A stretch of 64,000 nucleotides of DNA from Brachybacterium vulturis (GTDB lineage Bacteria > Actinomycetota > Actinomycetes > Actinomycetales > Dermabacteraceae), in assembly GCF_002407185.1 (NCBI RefSeq), contig NZ_CP023563.1, forward strand, positions 1,116,001 to 1,180,000, in the 5' to 3' direction. How positions within the stretch are numbered: position 1 is the first letter of the stretch; each line of letters begins with the position of its first letter. A model generated the notes under the pieces. The model searched no databases. It saw only the letters and a program-made list of their open reading frames with translations, and was not told the origin of the DNA. This document shows positions 26,222 to 35,426 of the stretch, one piece after another. A program made the translations under genes and the position numbers.

Positions 26222-27154
26222 GTGACGTTCTCCCGGCCCCGTCGGCGCACCCTGCTGCGCGCCGCACCCCTGCTGCTCGCCACCTGTGCCCTCACCCCGG
26301 CGCTGGCCTCCTGCACCCACGCCTCCGAGCGCCTGGACGCGGAATCGAACGCCGTGCCCGAGGTGGACCTCTCCGGCATCGAGGAGGTCCCCGAGATCGC
26401 AGACCTCGTGCCCGCAGAGATCCGTGAGCGCGGCGAGCTGATCAACGGCGCCGCCCTGAACTACGCCCCCGGCGAGTTCGTCGGCAGCAGCGGCGAGGCC
26501 ATCGGCTACGACATCGACATCCTCGCCGCGATCGGCGCGGTGCTGGGGCTGACCACCCGCACCGAGGCTGCGGTGTTCGCGCAGATCATCCCCGCCGTCG
26601 GCGCCACCTACGACCTCGGCATCTCGAGCTTCACCGTCAACGCCGAGCGGCTCGAGGCGGTCACGATGGTCTCCTACTTCCAGGCCGGGATCGCCTACGC
26701 CGTCAAGGCCGGCAACCCCTACGACATCCACCCCGAGGATCTCTGCGGCAAGCGGGTCGCCCTGCAGGTCGGCACCTACCAGGAGGAGCTCTCGATCGAG
26801 CGCTCGCAGGAGTGCCGCGACGCCGGGGAGCCTCCCTACGACATCCTCGCCTACACCTCGAACTCCGATGCGGCGACCAACGTCGCCGGCGGCAAGGGCG
26901 ACATCCTGATGGCCGACTCCCCGGTCGCCGCCTACGCCGTCGCCCGCTCCCGCGGCACCCTCGAGGCGATCGGCGAGATCGAGGAGTCCGCGCTGAACGG
27001 CATCGTCGTCGCCAAGGACCAGCCCGAGCTGGCCGAAGCGCTGCGCGCCGCACTCCAGCACCTCATCGACTCCGGCCACATGGAGCGCATCCTCGCTGCA
27101 TGGGGCAATGACGCCGGCATGATCCCGACCGCGGAAGTGAACCCCCAGCCGTGA
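26222..27154 (+). CDS. Amino-acid ABC transporter substrate-binding lipoprotein
   Basis: A 310-residue solute-binding protein (family 3) for polar amino acids, tethered outside the membrane. A basic, hydrophobic signal peptide ends in the lipobox L-A-S-C31. The binding domain has the family pattern: [16 protein letters not shown], then [24 protein letters not shown] and [19 protein letters not shown] 26222 was chosen because a good promoter ends six bases upstream, indicating a leaderless mRNA; ATG 26195 would lie within the promoter. It overlaps the permease gene by four bases. The exact amino acid is not evident. Confidence 0.92.
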   Translation: MTFSRPRRRTLLRAAPLLLATCALTPALASCTHASERLDAESNAVPEVDLSGIEEVPEIADLVPAEIRERGELINGAALNYAPGEFVGSSGEAIGYDIDILAAIGAVLGLTTRTEAAVFAQIIPAVGATYDLGISSFTVNAERLEAVTMVSYFQAGIAYAVKAGNPYDIHPEDLCGKRVALQVGTYQEELSIERSQECRDAGEPPYDILAYTSNSDAATNVAGGKGDILMADSPVAAYAVARSRGTLEAIGEIEESALNGIVVAKDQPELAEALRAALQHLIDSGHMERILAAWGNDAGMIPTAEVNPQP

Positions 27155-28116
27155 GCACCACCCAGACCTCCGCCCCCGCTGCGCCGGGCTTCACGCCGAT
27201 CCGCGCCCGGGCCGCCTCCCGTCCCGGCACCTGGATCTCCGCCGTGGTCGTGGCCGTGCTGGCCCTCGGCCTGCTCTGGTTCCTGGTGACCAACCCGGTG
27301 CTCGCCTGGGGCACCGTGGCCACCTATCTGCTGGACGTCAAGGTGATCCAGGGCGTCGGCTGGACGCTGCTGCTGACCGCGGCATCGATGGTGCTGGGCA
27401 CCGCCGTGGCGCTCACCGCCGCGATCATGCGCCGCAGCGAGAACCCGGTGCTGCGCGGCGTGAGCTGGGCGTACATCTTCGTCTTCCGCGGCATCCCGGT
27501 GTACACCCAGCTGGTGTTCTGGGGCCTGTTCACCGTGATCGTCCCCAAGATCGTGGTGGGAGTGCCCTTCGGCCCCGAGCTGCTGAGCTTCTCCACCCGC
27601 GAGCTGCTCACCGCGTTCTGGGCCGCCGTGATCGGCCTGGGGCTGAACGAGGGCGCCTACCTCGCCGAGATCATCCGTTCCGGCCTGAACTCCGTGGACA
27701 GAGGGCAGTCCGAGGCCTCGAAGGCGCTGGGCATGAGCAACGGGACGATCCTGCGCCGGATCATCGTGCCGCAGGCCATGCGGGTGATCGTCCCGCCGCT
27801 GGGCAACGAGACCATCGGCATGCTGAAGACCACCTCCCTGGTGCTCGCGGTGCCCTTCACCCTCGACCTCACCTTCGCCACCAACGGCATCGCCAACAAG
27901 CTGTTCACCCCGATCCCGCTGCTGATCGTCGCGGCGCTGTGGTACCTGGCGATCACCAGTGTGCTGATGGTGGGCCAGCACTACCTCGAGAAGTACTTCG
28001 GGCGCGGTTTCGACGACCGCACCCCGCCCGCCGGTCGCGGCGGACGCTCCCGTCAGGCCGCGGTGAACCGCGCCGGCACCACCCCGCAGGACCCGCTCCC
28101 GGAGGTGGAGCTGTGA
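27151..28116 (+). CDS. Amino-acid ABC transporter permease
   Basis: A 321-residue permease of the His/Glu/Gln/Arg family with about five or six helices. The family signature EAA loop is present ([21 protein letters not shown]), as are [12 protein letters not shown] and [17 protein letters not shown] 27151 overlaps the previous TGA (GTGA). A polar C-terminal tail of about 40 residues extends beyond the last helix. It forms the membrane channel of the importer with the flanking genes. Confidence 0.94.
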   Translation: MSTTQTSAPAAPGFTPIRARAASRPGTWISAVVVAVLALGLLWFLVTNPVLAWGTVATYLLDVKVIQGVGWTLLLTAASMVLGTAVALTAAIMRRSENPVLRGVSWAYIFVFRGIPVYTQLVFWGLFTVIVPKIVVGVPFGPELLSFSTRELLTAFWAAVIGLGLNEGAYLAEIIRSGLNSVDRGQSEASKALGMSNGTILRRIIVPQAMRVIVPPLGNETIGMLKTTSLVLAVPFTLDLTFATNGIANKLFTPIPLLIVAALWYLAITSVLMVGQHYLEKYFGRGFDDRTPPAGRGGRSRQAAVNRAGTTPQDPLPEVEL

Positions 28117-28943
28117 TGAGCCGGACCCCCGAGAACCCCGCGCCCGGCGCCGACTGGACGCCCGCCGCCCCGCCCCGTCCCGTCATCGAGGTCGAGGCGG
28201 TCCACAAGACCTTCGGCGACCTGCACGTGCTCAAGGCCTGCGACCTCACGGTGCACGCCGGCGAGGTGGCGGTGCTGGTGGGCCCGTCCGGCTCCGGCAA
28301 GTCCACCCTGCTGCGCTGCATCAACCAGCTCGAGGAGCCCACCGCGGGACGGGTCCTCATCGACGGCGAGGTGCAGGGCTTTCAGCCCGACCCGCTGCCC
28401 GACGGCCGCTGGCAGCAGCTCACCGCCGCCCAGATCGCCGCCCAGCGCTCCCGCATCGGCATGGTCTTCCAGCGCTTCCATCTGTTCCCGCACCTCACGG
28501 CGCTGACGAACGTGATGGAGGCACCGGTGCAGGTGCGCGGGCTGCCCAGGGCCGCCGCCGAGAAGAAGGCCCGCGCCCTGCTGGAGCGCGTGGGACTGGC
28601 CGACCGCGCCGAGCACTACCCCGCAGAGCTCTCAGGTGGGCAGCAGCAGCGGGTCGCGATCGCCCGGGCGCTCGCGATGGACCCCGAGCTGATGCTCTTC
28701 GACGAGCCCACCAGCGCCCTGGACCCGGAGCTGGTCTCCGAGGTGCTCGCCGTGCTCAAGGACCTCGCGGCCGACGGCATGACCATGGTGGTGGTGACCC
28801 ACGAGATGGGCTTCGCCCGCGAGGTGGCCGACCAGGTGGTGTTCATGGACGAGGGCCGCATCCTCGAGCGCGGCACCCCCGAGCAGGTCGTCGACCACCC
28901 GCAGTCCGAGCGCCTGCAGAGCTTCCTCGCCTCGGTGCTGTGA
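28116..28943 (+). CDS. Amino-acid ABC transporter ATP-binding protein
   Basis: A 275-residue ATPase that powers the importer. It has Walker [10 protein letters not shown], the Q-loop in [14 protein letters not shown], signature [15 protein letters not shown], Walker [13 protein letters not shown] and H-loop VVVTHEMGF. About 25 extra polar residues precede the usual family start. ATG 28116 overlaps the permease stop as TGATG; an in-frame alternative is not needed. A hairpin terminator follows at once. Confidence 0.95.
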   Translation: MSRTPENPAPGADWTPAAPPRPVIEVEAVHKTFGDLHVLKACDLTVHAGEVAVLVGPSGSGKSTLLRCINQLEEPTAGRVLIDGEVQGFQPDPLPDGRWQQLTAAQIAAQRSRIGMVFQRFHLFPHLTALTNVMEAPVQVRGLPRAAAEKKARALLERVGLADRAEHYPAELSGGQQQRVAIARALAMDPELMLFDEPTSALDPELVSEVLAVLKDLAADGMTMVVVTHEMGFAREVADQVVFMDEGRILERGTPEQVVDHPQSERLQSFLASVL

Positions 28944-28967
28944 GCCGGGCTGCGGCGCGCCCGGCTC
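28942..28967 (+). terminator. Terminator hairpin of the amino-acid ABC operon
   Basis: A perfect nine-base-pair stem, GAGCCGGGC (28942-28950) with GCCCGGCTC (28959-28967), has an eight-base loop and overlaps the stop codon of the ATPase gene. There is no T-tract. Confidence 0.65.
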
Positions 28968-29001
28968 CGCCCTGCCCAGGCAGGGTGCGGCTCGTCCTGC
29001 C

Positions 29002-29077
29002 CGGCCCCGCTCCGCTGGCCCGGCCCCGCTCCGCTGGCCCGGCCCCACCCCGCTGGCCCGGCCCCACCCCGCTGCTC
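29002..29077. repeat. Four 19-base tandem repeats
   Basis: The unit CGGCCCCGCTCCGCTGGCC is repeated four times: 29002-29020 and 29021-29039 are identical, 29040-29058 has ACC in place of GCT, and 29059-29077 diverges at its end. The array lies in the 280-base gap between the ABC operon and the lipoprotein gene, which holds no gene. Copy number may vary between strains. Confidence 0.75.
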
Positions 29078-29100
29078 GCCGCGCCCGCAGCTGGTCCCGG

Positions 29101-29177
29101 CCACCAGATTTCTGACCCATATGAGGTTTGAACGGCTGTGGAGCGTTCGGACCTCACCAGCGTCATAGTTCTGGTGG
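29101..29177. repeat. 77-base palindromic element, copy 1
   Basis: An imperfect palindrome bounded by CCACCAG (29101-29107) and CTGGTGG (29171-29177), with inner arms GAGGTTTGAACG and CGTTCGGACCTC. A second copy of exactly the same length lies at 31124-31200. Their outer and inner sequences match when one is reverse-complemented: both contain CCATATGAGGTNTGAACG. Small non-coding repeat of the REP or MITE kind; origin unknown. Confidence 0.7.
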
Positions 29178-29223
29178 TGGCCTGGTGGCGTGGCGACGCT
29201 GTCGTCGGCGAGAACCAGACAGC

Positions 29224-29970
<747 letters not shown>

Positions 29971-29998
29971 GGCGTCCTCCTCGTGTCGTGGAGCGGCC

Positions 29999-30045
29999 AA
30001 CATATCCGCAGGTGAGAGACGTGCGCGATGGGGAGTGCTCCCCAT
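29999..30045 (-). promoter_or_regulatory. Palindromic activator-type site and promoter of the lipoprotein gene
   Basis: ATGGGGAGTGCTCCCCAT (30028-30045) is followed on the minus strand by TATGTT (29999-30004), 25 bases from the palindrome arm. The ATG is 28 bases beyond. A second half-site copy lies 28 bases farther upstream (CTCCCC at 30066-30071, within a 17-base direct repeat). Confidence 0.6.
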
Positions 30046-30097
30046 GCAGAGGTACCCGTGCAGTACTCCCCGTGCAGAGCTGCCCCCGGCACAGCAT

Positions 30098-31039
30098 TCA
30101 GGCGGCGGTCAGCTGTGCCACCTTGCGTCGGCCGAATCCTCCAACCTCCGCGATGACCCGCAGGATGTCCTGCTGAGTCGCGGGCCAGTGGTGCCAAACC
30201 TGGTCATAGCTCACGCGCAGCACCTGCAGCCCGTGCCGGATGGCGCGCAGATCCCGACGGCGGTCCCGACCGAAGGCGTCCTCGTCGGAATGGAACGCGC
30301 GCCCGTCGATCTCCAGGAAGACCCCGCCGACGTAGGCATCCAGATATCCCACCCCCTCCACGTACACCTGCTGCTCGACCTGGAACCCGCCGCGTCGCAA
30401 CCACCGCACGACCCTCGTCTCCGAGCCGGAATCGCTCGCCGAGGAGAGCATGCCGATCCGGGAGCGGACGGCATCTGGCGCGTCGTCGAGGATCTGCTGG
30501 ACCTCAGCGGGGGAGAGGAGGCCGCGCTCCATCGCGGACTCGAGCAGGATCGCGGAGGTCTCGCCGCTGCAGCAGCGCAGTGCATGGGTGAGGGCGAGGC
30601 GGAGCGAGGCGACTGCATCCGGCTCCGGCCACGAGCGGCTGCGTGGGGAATGCGCGATCATCGTCGACAGCAGGGGGGCTCTGCTGCCGGCCCGGTAGAC
30701 GTGCAGGTGTTTCCTCTCTGCGGTGGGTCTCGCAGGGATCCACAGGCCGTGCATCCTCAAGGCGTCCACACAGGTCAGTCGAAATCCGGCGGCCAGGGCT
30801 CGGCTCACGTCGGGGACGGCGGTGGGCACGGCGTACCAGCCGGACGCGATGCGCCGCAGCTCGCCCCGCTCGAGAGCGGCTCGCATCGTCCATTGCGTGA
30901 GGTCGAGGGCCGGAAGCTGACTGCGTCGGGCGACACCGAGCTGCTCTGCGCCCAGGTGGAGGGTTCCCTGCAGCCGACGTGCAGGTTGCGAGGGGCGCCA
31001 GGCGCTCGCCGGCAGAGTCAAGCGGCTGGGACCGAACAT
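30098..31039 (-). CDS. AbiEi-like N-terminal domain with DUF559-type PD-(D/E)XK domain
   Basis: A 313-residue protein. The N-terminal half has the layout of AbiEi-type antitoxin winged-helix domains (TQWTMRAALERGELRRIASGWYAV). The C-terminal 120 residues form a DUF559/Vsr-like endonuclease fold: SETRVVRWLRRGGF, then YLDAYVGGVFLEIDGRAFH, with candidate metal ligands in E-x-D, then RDRRRDLRAIRHGLQVLRVSYDQVW. Such fusions are frequent and multi-copy in Micrococcales and of unproven role; no partner toxin is adjacent. ATG 31039 fits the usual family N-terminus; the frame stays open upstream but would run through a palindromic repeat. Confidence 0.75.
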   Translation of the reverse strand: MFGPSRLTLPASAWRPSQPARRLQGTLHLGAEQLGVARRSQLPALDLTQWTMRAALERGELRRIASGWYAVPTAVPDVSRALAAGFRLTCVDALRMHGLWIPARPTAERKHLHVYRAGSRAPLLSTMIAHSPRSRSWPEPDAVASLRLALTHALRCCSGETSAILLESAMERGLLSPAEVQQILDDAPDAVRSRIGMLSSASDSGSETRVVRWLRRGGFQVEQQVYVEGVGYLDAYVGGVFLEIDGRAFHSDEDAFGRDRRRDLRAIRHGLQVLRVSYDQVWHHWPATQQDILRVIAEVGGFGRRKVAQLTAA

Positions 31040-31123
31040 GCTCCGAGTCTGGGCGCGAACGGTGCGTAAGGGGCGGTGGACCGGAGCAATGTGGACAGCG
31101 GGGATGTGGGGAGGGACGGTCGG

Positions 31124-31200
31124 CCACCGGAAGAATGACGCATATGAAGTGTGAACGGCGCATACGCGTTCACACCTCATATGGGGCAGATATCTGGTGA
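31124..31200. repeat. 77-base palindromic element, copy 2
   Basis: Bounded by CCACCGGA and TCTGGTGA, with long arms CATATGAAGTGTGAACG and CGTTCACACCTCATATG around GCGCATACG. It is a better palindrome than copy 1 and has the same length. It lies between the DUF559-type gene start and the end of the reductase gene. The remaining gap to 31292 has two GGGCCGGCGCCG copies and no gene. Confidence 0.72.
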
Positions 31201-31292
31201 CACCGCCGAGCGAATCTGTCGGGATCCGGGCCGGCGCCGCCGAGCGGGGTTGCCGGGGCTGGGCCGGCGCCGCGACAGGCGCCCCTACCCGC

Positions 31293-33590
31293 TCACCACT
31301 CCAGGATCTGCCAGCGCTTCTTCTTCGCCACCGCGTACAGGCCCAGGTCCGGGGCGACCGCGGCGGGGGTGCCCACCAGGTCGAGCCAGGCAGCGTCGGC
31401 ATGGGAGTCGCCGTAGCCGTAGGAGGTGGCCAGGTCCGCGCCGTGCTCGGCGGCGTACTTGCGCAGCCAGTTCGCGCGGGCCTCGTCGACCAGCGGAGGC
31501 GTGGCCAGGTAGCCGGTCATCACGCCGCCCTCGTCCTCGTCCATGTGGGTGGCGACGACCTCGTCGAAGAGGTCCGCGAGCGGCTCGACCAGCACGTCCA
31601 GCGCACCGGAGACCAGCACCGTGCGGTGGCCGGCGGCGCGGTGGCGCTCGATCGTCTCCAGCGCCTCCGGGCGGACGGAGGCGCGGATCCGGCGCCCGGC
31701 CTCGCCCTGCATCAGGGTGCGCAGGTCGGCGCTGCGGTAGCCCTTGTAGCGGCGGTTGACCAGGCGGATCAGCTCCGAGCGGTCGCGCTTGTCGGCGCGC
31801 AGGTAGCCGGGCACCGCGGCGAGCAGGCCACCGATCTCCGCCGGCCAGGTGCGGCGCGGTCGCGTGGCGCGGACCACGGCGAAGTACTGCTGGACGATGT
31901 TGGTGGCCAGCACGGTGCCGTCGAGGTCGAACACGGCCAGGGAGTCGGTGGACTCCTTCAGCGCGGGGGTGGGACGCGAGGCCCGCTTCGTCTGCGCCGA
32001 CTTCGCCCGGGAGTACGCCTTGGTCAGGTCGGTGACCGCCGGCAGGTGCTGCGTCTGGAAGTAGTCCTTCCAGACGAGTCCGGTGATGTCGAAGTCATGG
32101 GTCTCGAGGAACTCCGCCGGGAGCTCGTCCCGCAGCGCCCGGGTGTTGGCGTCGTCGAAGACCATCTCGGTCTTCGTGTAGTGGCGGTACAGCTCGATGT
32201 ACTTGCGCAGCATGGTCAGGCCCGAGGTGGCCGTGTGCAGGCTGGAGGTCCACTCCCGCGTGCGCCGGGTGGCGGGGAGATAGGCGACCGCGGCGGCGCC
32301 GAGCTTCGCCGAGAGCTCCTTGGCGCGGAACCGCTGCTCGACCATCTCCACGGCCGGGAAGGACCACTCGGGCACCTGGATCGGTCGGCCCTTGTCATCC
32401 TCCAGCGGGTACTGCACGAAGTACTCGCGCACCGCGGTGACCATCTCGTGGAAGGGCAGCGGGTTCGAGTTGCCGGAGACCACCTGGTAGTAGGCGTCAT
32501 CGCCGCGGCGCGAGACCTCCTGGGTGGCGAGGGCGACGATCACGTTGACCACGTGGTCCACCGGGATCACGTCGAGGATGGAGTCCGCCAGGCCCGGGAA
32601 CTCGGGCAGCACGCCACGGCCGTAGGCCATGATCAGCGGGTCGGCGACCTTGTAGCCGTCGATCCAGCCCGGGTAGGGCTTCGTCATCGCGGACTCGATG
32701 ATCGAGGGGCGCACGAAGGAGACGCGGTGGCCGCCCGCGGCCCACAGCTCCTCGGCGACCTGCTCGGCCATCGCCTTGGTGAAGGTGTAGATGTCGGTCC
32801 AGCCGACGGACTGGGCGCGGGTGCGGCCGAAGTCGACCAGGCGCTCGTCGACCCATTCGCGGCGGGCGTCCTCGGAGGCGGCGGCGACGGTCTTGGGGCC
32901 CATCCGGCCCACGCGCAGCTTCGCGGCGCGGATCTGGGAGCGCAGGGTCTCCGGCTTGCGGGACTCGGCCTCGACCCGGGCGCGGGCGGCGAGGGCGGCC
33001 TCGTACTCGGCGCGCCAGTCGACGTCGGCCTGGAGCGAGCCCTCCTGGCGCAGACCCTTCGAGATGCCGCCGACGTAGGCGGTGGAGACGTGGATGACGT
33101 GCGGGTCCTGCCCGGAGGCGAGCAGCGCCTCGTACAGGTTCTGCGCGCCGCCGACGTTGGTGCGGAAGGCCTCGTCGATCGGGGGGTCGAAGGAGACCGA
33201 GGAGGCGGAGTGGATGACCACGTCGAGGGGTTCGGTGATCGCGGGCATGTCGGTGAGGTCACCCTCGAGCACGCTCACGCGGGCATCGAAGATCTCCTTC
33301 AGGCGGGCCCTGCCATCGACCGCGGTGCCGTCCTCGCCCTGCGCGCCGAGCAGCTCTGCCCAGGAGGAGAAGACGGGCTTGCGCAGCAGCTGTTCGAGCC
33401 GCTTGCGGCCGGTGACCGAGCCCTTGGGGCGCACAACGGCGGTGACGTGGACGTTCTCGGTGGTCTCCAGCAGCGACCGCAGCACGGCCTGGCCCAGGAA
33501 TCCGGTCACGCCGGTCAGCAGGATCCGACGGGCCCCGCTGGTCGAGCCGCCGGCGGCGGGCTGAGCGGCGGGGGAGGTGCTGTGCGACAT
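31293..33590 (-). CDS. Fatty acyl-CoA reductase-like domain fused to HAD-IB phosphatase
   Basis: A 765-residue fusion. Residues about 20-480 form an extended SDR of the fatty acyl-CoA reductase type: NAD(P) motif TGVTGFLG, the segment VVIHSASSVSFDPPIDEAFRTN, YxxxK in YTFTKAMAEQ, and a long helical C-terminal part. Residues about 545-765 are a HAD subfamily IB hydrolase with FDLDGT (nucleophile D555, D557), VLVSGALDVL and YGDSHADAAWL. The reductase would give fatty alcohol; the phosphatase could dephosphorylate a glycerolipid intermediate. It is divergent from SDR, PlsC and alkyl-DHAP synthase genes, which together suggest ether-lipid synthesis. ATG 33590 has AGAGGA four bases upstream. Confidence 0.88.
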   Translation of the reverse strand: MSHSTSPAAQPAAGGSTSGARRILLTGVTGFLGQAVLRSLLETTENVHVTAVVRPKGSVTGRKRLEQLLRKPVFSSWAELLGAQGEDGTAVDGRARLKEIFDARVSVLEGDLTDMPAITEPLDVVIHSASSVSFDPPIDEAFRTNVGGAQNLYEALLASGQDPHVIHVSTAYVGGISKGLRQEGSLQADVDWRAEYEAALAARARVEAESRKPETLRSQIRAAKLRVGRMGPKTVAAASEDARREWVDERLVDFGRTRAQSVGWTDIYTFTKAMAEQVAEELWAAGGHRVSFVRPSIIESAMTKPYPGWIDGYKVADPLIMAYGRGVLPEFPGLADSILDVIPVDHVVNVIVALATQEVSRRGDDAYYQVVSGNSNPLPFHEMVTAVREYFVQYPLEDDKGRPIQVPEWSFPAVEMVEQRFRAKELSAKLGAAAVAYLPATRRTREWTSSLHTATSGLTMLRKYIELYRHYTKTEMVFDDANTRALRDELPAEFLETHDFDITGLVWKDYFQTQHLPAVTDLTKAYSRAKSAQTKRASRPTPALKESTDSLAVFDLDGTVLATNIVQQYFAVVRATRPRRTWPAEIGGLLAAVPGYLRADKRDRSELIRLVNRRYKGYRSADLRTLMQGEAGRRIRASVRPEALETIERHRAAGHRTVLVSGALDVLVEPLADLFDEVVATHMDEDEGGVMTGYLATPPLVDEARANWLRKYAAEHGADLATSYGYGDSHADAAWLDLVGTPAAVAPDLGLYAVAKKKRWQILEW

Positions 33591-33708
33591 GGGATCCTCT
33601 GTGGACGGGTACGGCGGGGCGCGGGGCGCGGCTGCGGCGACACCCGCGGGGTGCCCGGCGGGGCTCCCACCAGGGGGCTTCTCCGCGCTGGTCAGGGCGG
33701 CGCTAGTG

Positions 33709-33714
33709 TATCGT
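33709..33714 (+). promoter_or_regulatory. -10 box of the SDR-PlsC-AGPS operon, leaderless
   Basis: TATCGT ends seven bases before ATG 33722 and no ribosome binding site lies between. The 131-base gap to the divergent reductase gene must hold both promoters. Confidence 0.5.
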
Positions 33715-33721
33715 AGCCGCC

Positions 33722-34498
33722 ATGCATAGGGCCCTGATCACCGGCGGCACCGCAGGCATCGGGGCCGCGTTCGCCAGAGCATTCGCGGGTCGTGGGACAG
33801 CGCTCGTGCTGGTCGCGCGGGACGCCGATCGCCTCACCGAGGTCGCCGCGCAGCTGCGCAGAGAGTTCGGTGTCGAGGTCGAGACGCTCGTCGCCGACCT
33901 CTCCGACCGTGACGCCCAGCAGCGCGTCGCCGACCGCCTCGAACTCACCGCCGAGCCCGTCGACGTCCTGGTCAACAATGCCGGCTTCTCGGTGAAGGCG
34001 AGCCTGCTGGAGGAGGACCTCTCCGCGCATGACCGCGGCTTCGAGGTGATGATCCGGGCCGTCCTGAAGCTCGGTGGCGCCGCGGGGCGAGCGATGAGCG
34101 CGCGCGGCGAGGGCTGGATCATCAACGTCGGCTCCGTCTCGGCGCTGGTCACCCAGAACAACTACTCCGCCATCAAGGCGTGGACGGGCAACTACTCCGA
34201 ATCCCTGGGCGTGCAGCTGCACGGCACCGGGGTGCAGGTCACGGCGCTGATGCCGGGCTGGGTGCGCACCGAGTTCCATTCCCGTGCCGGGATCACGGGC
34301 TCCTCGATCCCCGGACCGCTCTGGCTGGATCCCGAGCGTCTGGTCGAGGACTGCCTGCGCGATGTCGCCCGGGGCAGGCCGGTCTCGATCCCCTCGACCC
34401 GCTGGAAGCTGATCGCAGCGGTGCTGCGCGCCATGCCGCGCGGCCTGGTCGCTAGGCTCAGTTCCCTGCTCAGCCACCGCCGCACCCGGGAGAAGTGA
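33722..34498 (+). CDS. Short-chain dehydrogenase, candidate acyl/alkyl-DHAP reductase
   Basis: A 258-residue classical SDR. The cofactor motif is TGGTAGIGAAFARAF, NNAG follows strand 4, the catalytic Ser lies in NVGSVSAL, and YxxxK is in NNYSAIKAW. The C-terminal part is basic and hydrophobic, which would suit work at the membrane. It lies four bases before a PlsC-type acyltransferase gene and is two genes upstream of an alkyl-DHAP synthase homologue. In ether-lipid synthesis an SDR (PexRAP in mammals) reduces alkyl-DHAP, so that role is inferred here from context only. Confidence 0.88.
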   Translation: MHRALITGGTAGIGAAFARAFAGRGTALVLVARDADRLTEVAAQLRREFGVEVETLVADLSDRDAQQRVADRLELTAEPVDVLVNNAGFSVKASLLEEDLSAHDRGFEVMIRAVLKLGGAAGRAMSARGEGWIINVGSVSALVTQNNYSAIKAWTGNYSESLGVQLHGTGVQVTALMPGWVRTEFHSRAGITGSSIPGPLWLDPERLVEDCLRDVARGRPVSIPSTRWKLIAAVLRAMPRGLVARLSSLLSHRRTREK

Positions 34499-34502
34499 TC
34501 GT

Positions 34503-35426
34503 GTGACCCCGCAGGACATCCCGCCCAGCACCGACCCCGACGCCGAGGATCCCGATCCCGCCGCGGACCCGTCGCCCCCCGCGCCGACCGCCCGGTCACG
34601 GGCGGCCGACGCGACCGCGAGGGCGACCGATGACCTGAAGGACCGCTCGCGGCGGCTGCTGGACTCGCTGTCCGCGCACTCCCTGTCCGCGCGCTCCCGC
34701 GGCGAGGGCTGGGAGAAGCCCACGGGGGAGCTGGCCAAGTACCGCTCGGGCTGGCGGGCCGCGGCCCGCTTCGTGCTGCAGCGCGTGCTCTTCCGCGGCT
34801 TCGTGAACTCCGTCGTCTCCCCGCAGGTGCAGACGCACCGCCGGGTCAAGAGCATCCGCGGACCGTTCGTGCTGGTCGCGAATCACACCAGCCATGTGGA
34901 CGGCCCGCTGCTGGCGATGAGCCTGCCCTGGGCCCAGGGCAGGTTCCTGTGCACCGGGGCCGCCGCGGACTACTGGTTCGACCACTGGTACCGCCGGATC
35001 TTCGTGCGCACCATGCTCAACGCCTTCCCGATCGACCGCGGCGGCAGCCGCAGGCACGCCGGCACCTCACGCCGGCTGCTGCGCTCCGGGGTCCCGATCC
35101 TGGTGTTCCCCGAGGGGACCCGGCAGACGACGGGGAGGATGTCGGACTTCAAGCCCGGTGCCGCGGCGCTCGCGATCGGGGTCGGCGTGCCCGTCGTGCC
35201 CGCGGCGATCATCGGCGGCTACGAGGCGATGCCCAAGGGCCGCTACTGGCCCCTGCCGGGCCGTCCGCCGGTCCGCGTCGTCTTCGGCGAGCCGATGATC
35301 TCCGACCCGGACGAATCCGCCGTCGAGTACTCGAGGCGGATCCACACGCGGGTGAAAGACCTGTACGACGAGCATCACGACGAGGTCCTGGGCGTGGCCG
35401 CCCGGGGCGAGGAGGATTCCGCATGA
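34503..35426 (+). CDS. PlsC-type 1-acyl-glycerol-3-phosphate or DHAP acyltransferase
   Basis: A 307-residue acyltransferase of the PlsC/LPLAT family. About 100 polar residues precede the domain. The catalytic NHTSHVDG (H-x4-D, about H128/D133) and FPEGTR (about 202) motifs are intact, as is VPVVPAAIIGG. It could acylate DHAP (the substrate that alkyl-DHAP synthase needs) or the sn-2 position of the alkyl-glycerol-3-phosphate. GTG 34503 is four bases after the SDR stop. The stop overlaps the next ATG (ATGA, 35423-35426). Confidence 0.9.
   Translation: MTPQDIPPSTDPDAEDPDPAADPSPPAPTARSRAADATARATDDLKDRSRRLLDSLSAHSLSARSRGEGWEKPTGELAKYRSGWRAAARFVLQRVLFRGFVNSVVSPQVQTHRRVKSIRGPFVLVANHTSHVDGPLLAMSLPWAQGRFLCTGAAADYWFDHWYRRIFVRTMLNAFPIDRGGSRRHAGTSRRLLRSGVPILVFPEGTRQTTGRMSDFKPGAAALAIGVGVPVVPAAIIGGYEAMPKGRYWPLPGRPPVRVVFGEPMISDPDESAVEYSRRIHTRVKDLYDEHHDEVLGVAARGEEDSA

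Noticed and set aside
28990..29080. CRISPR array
   Set aside because: The 19-base units are directly adjacent without unique spacers and no cas genes are present.
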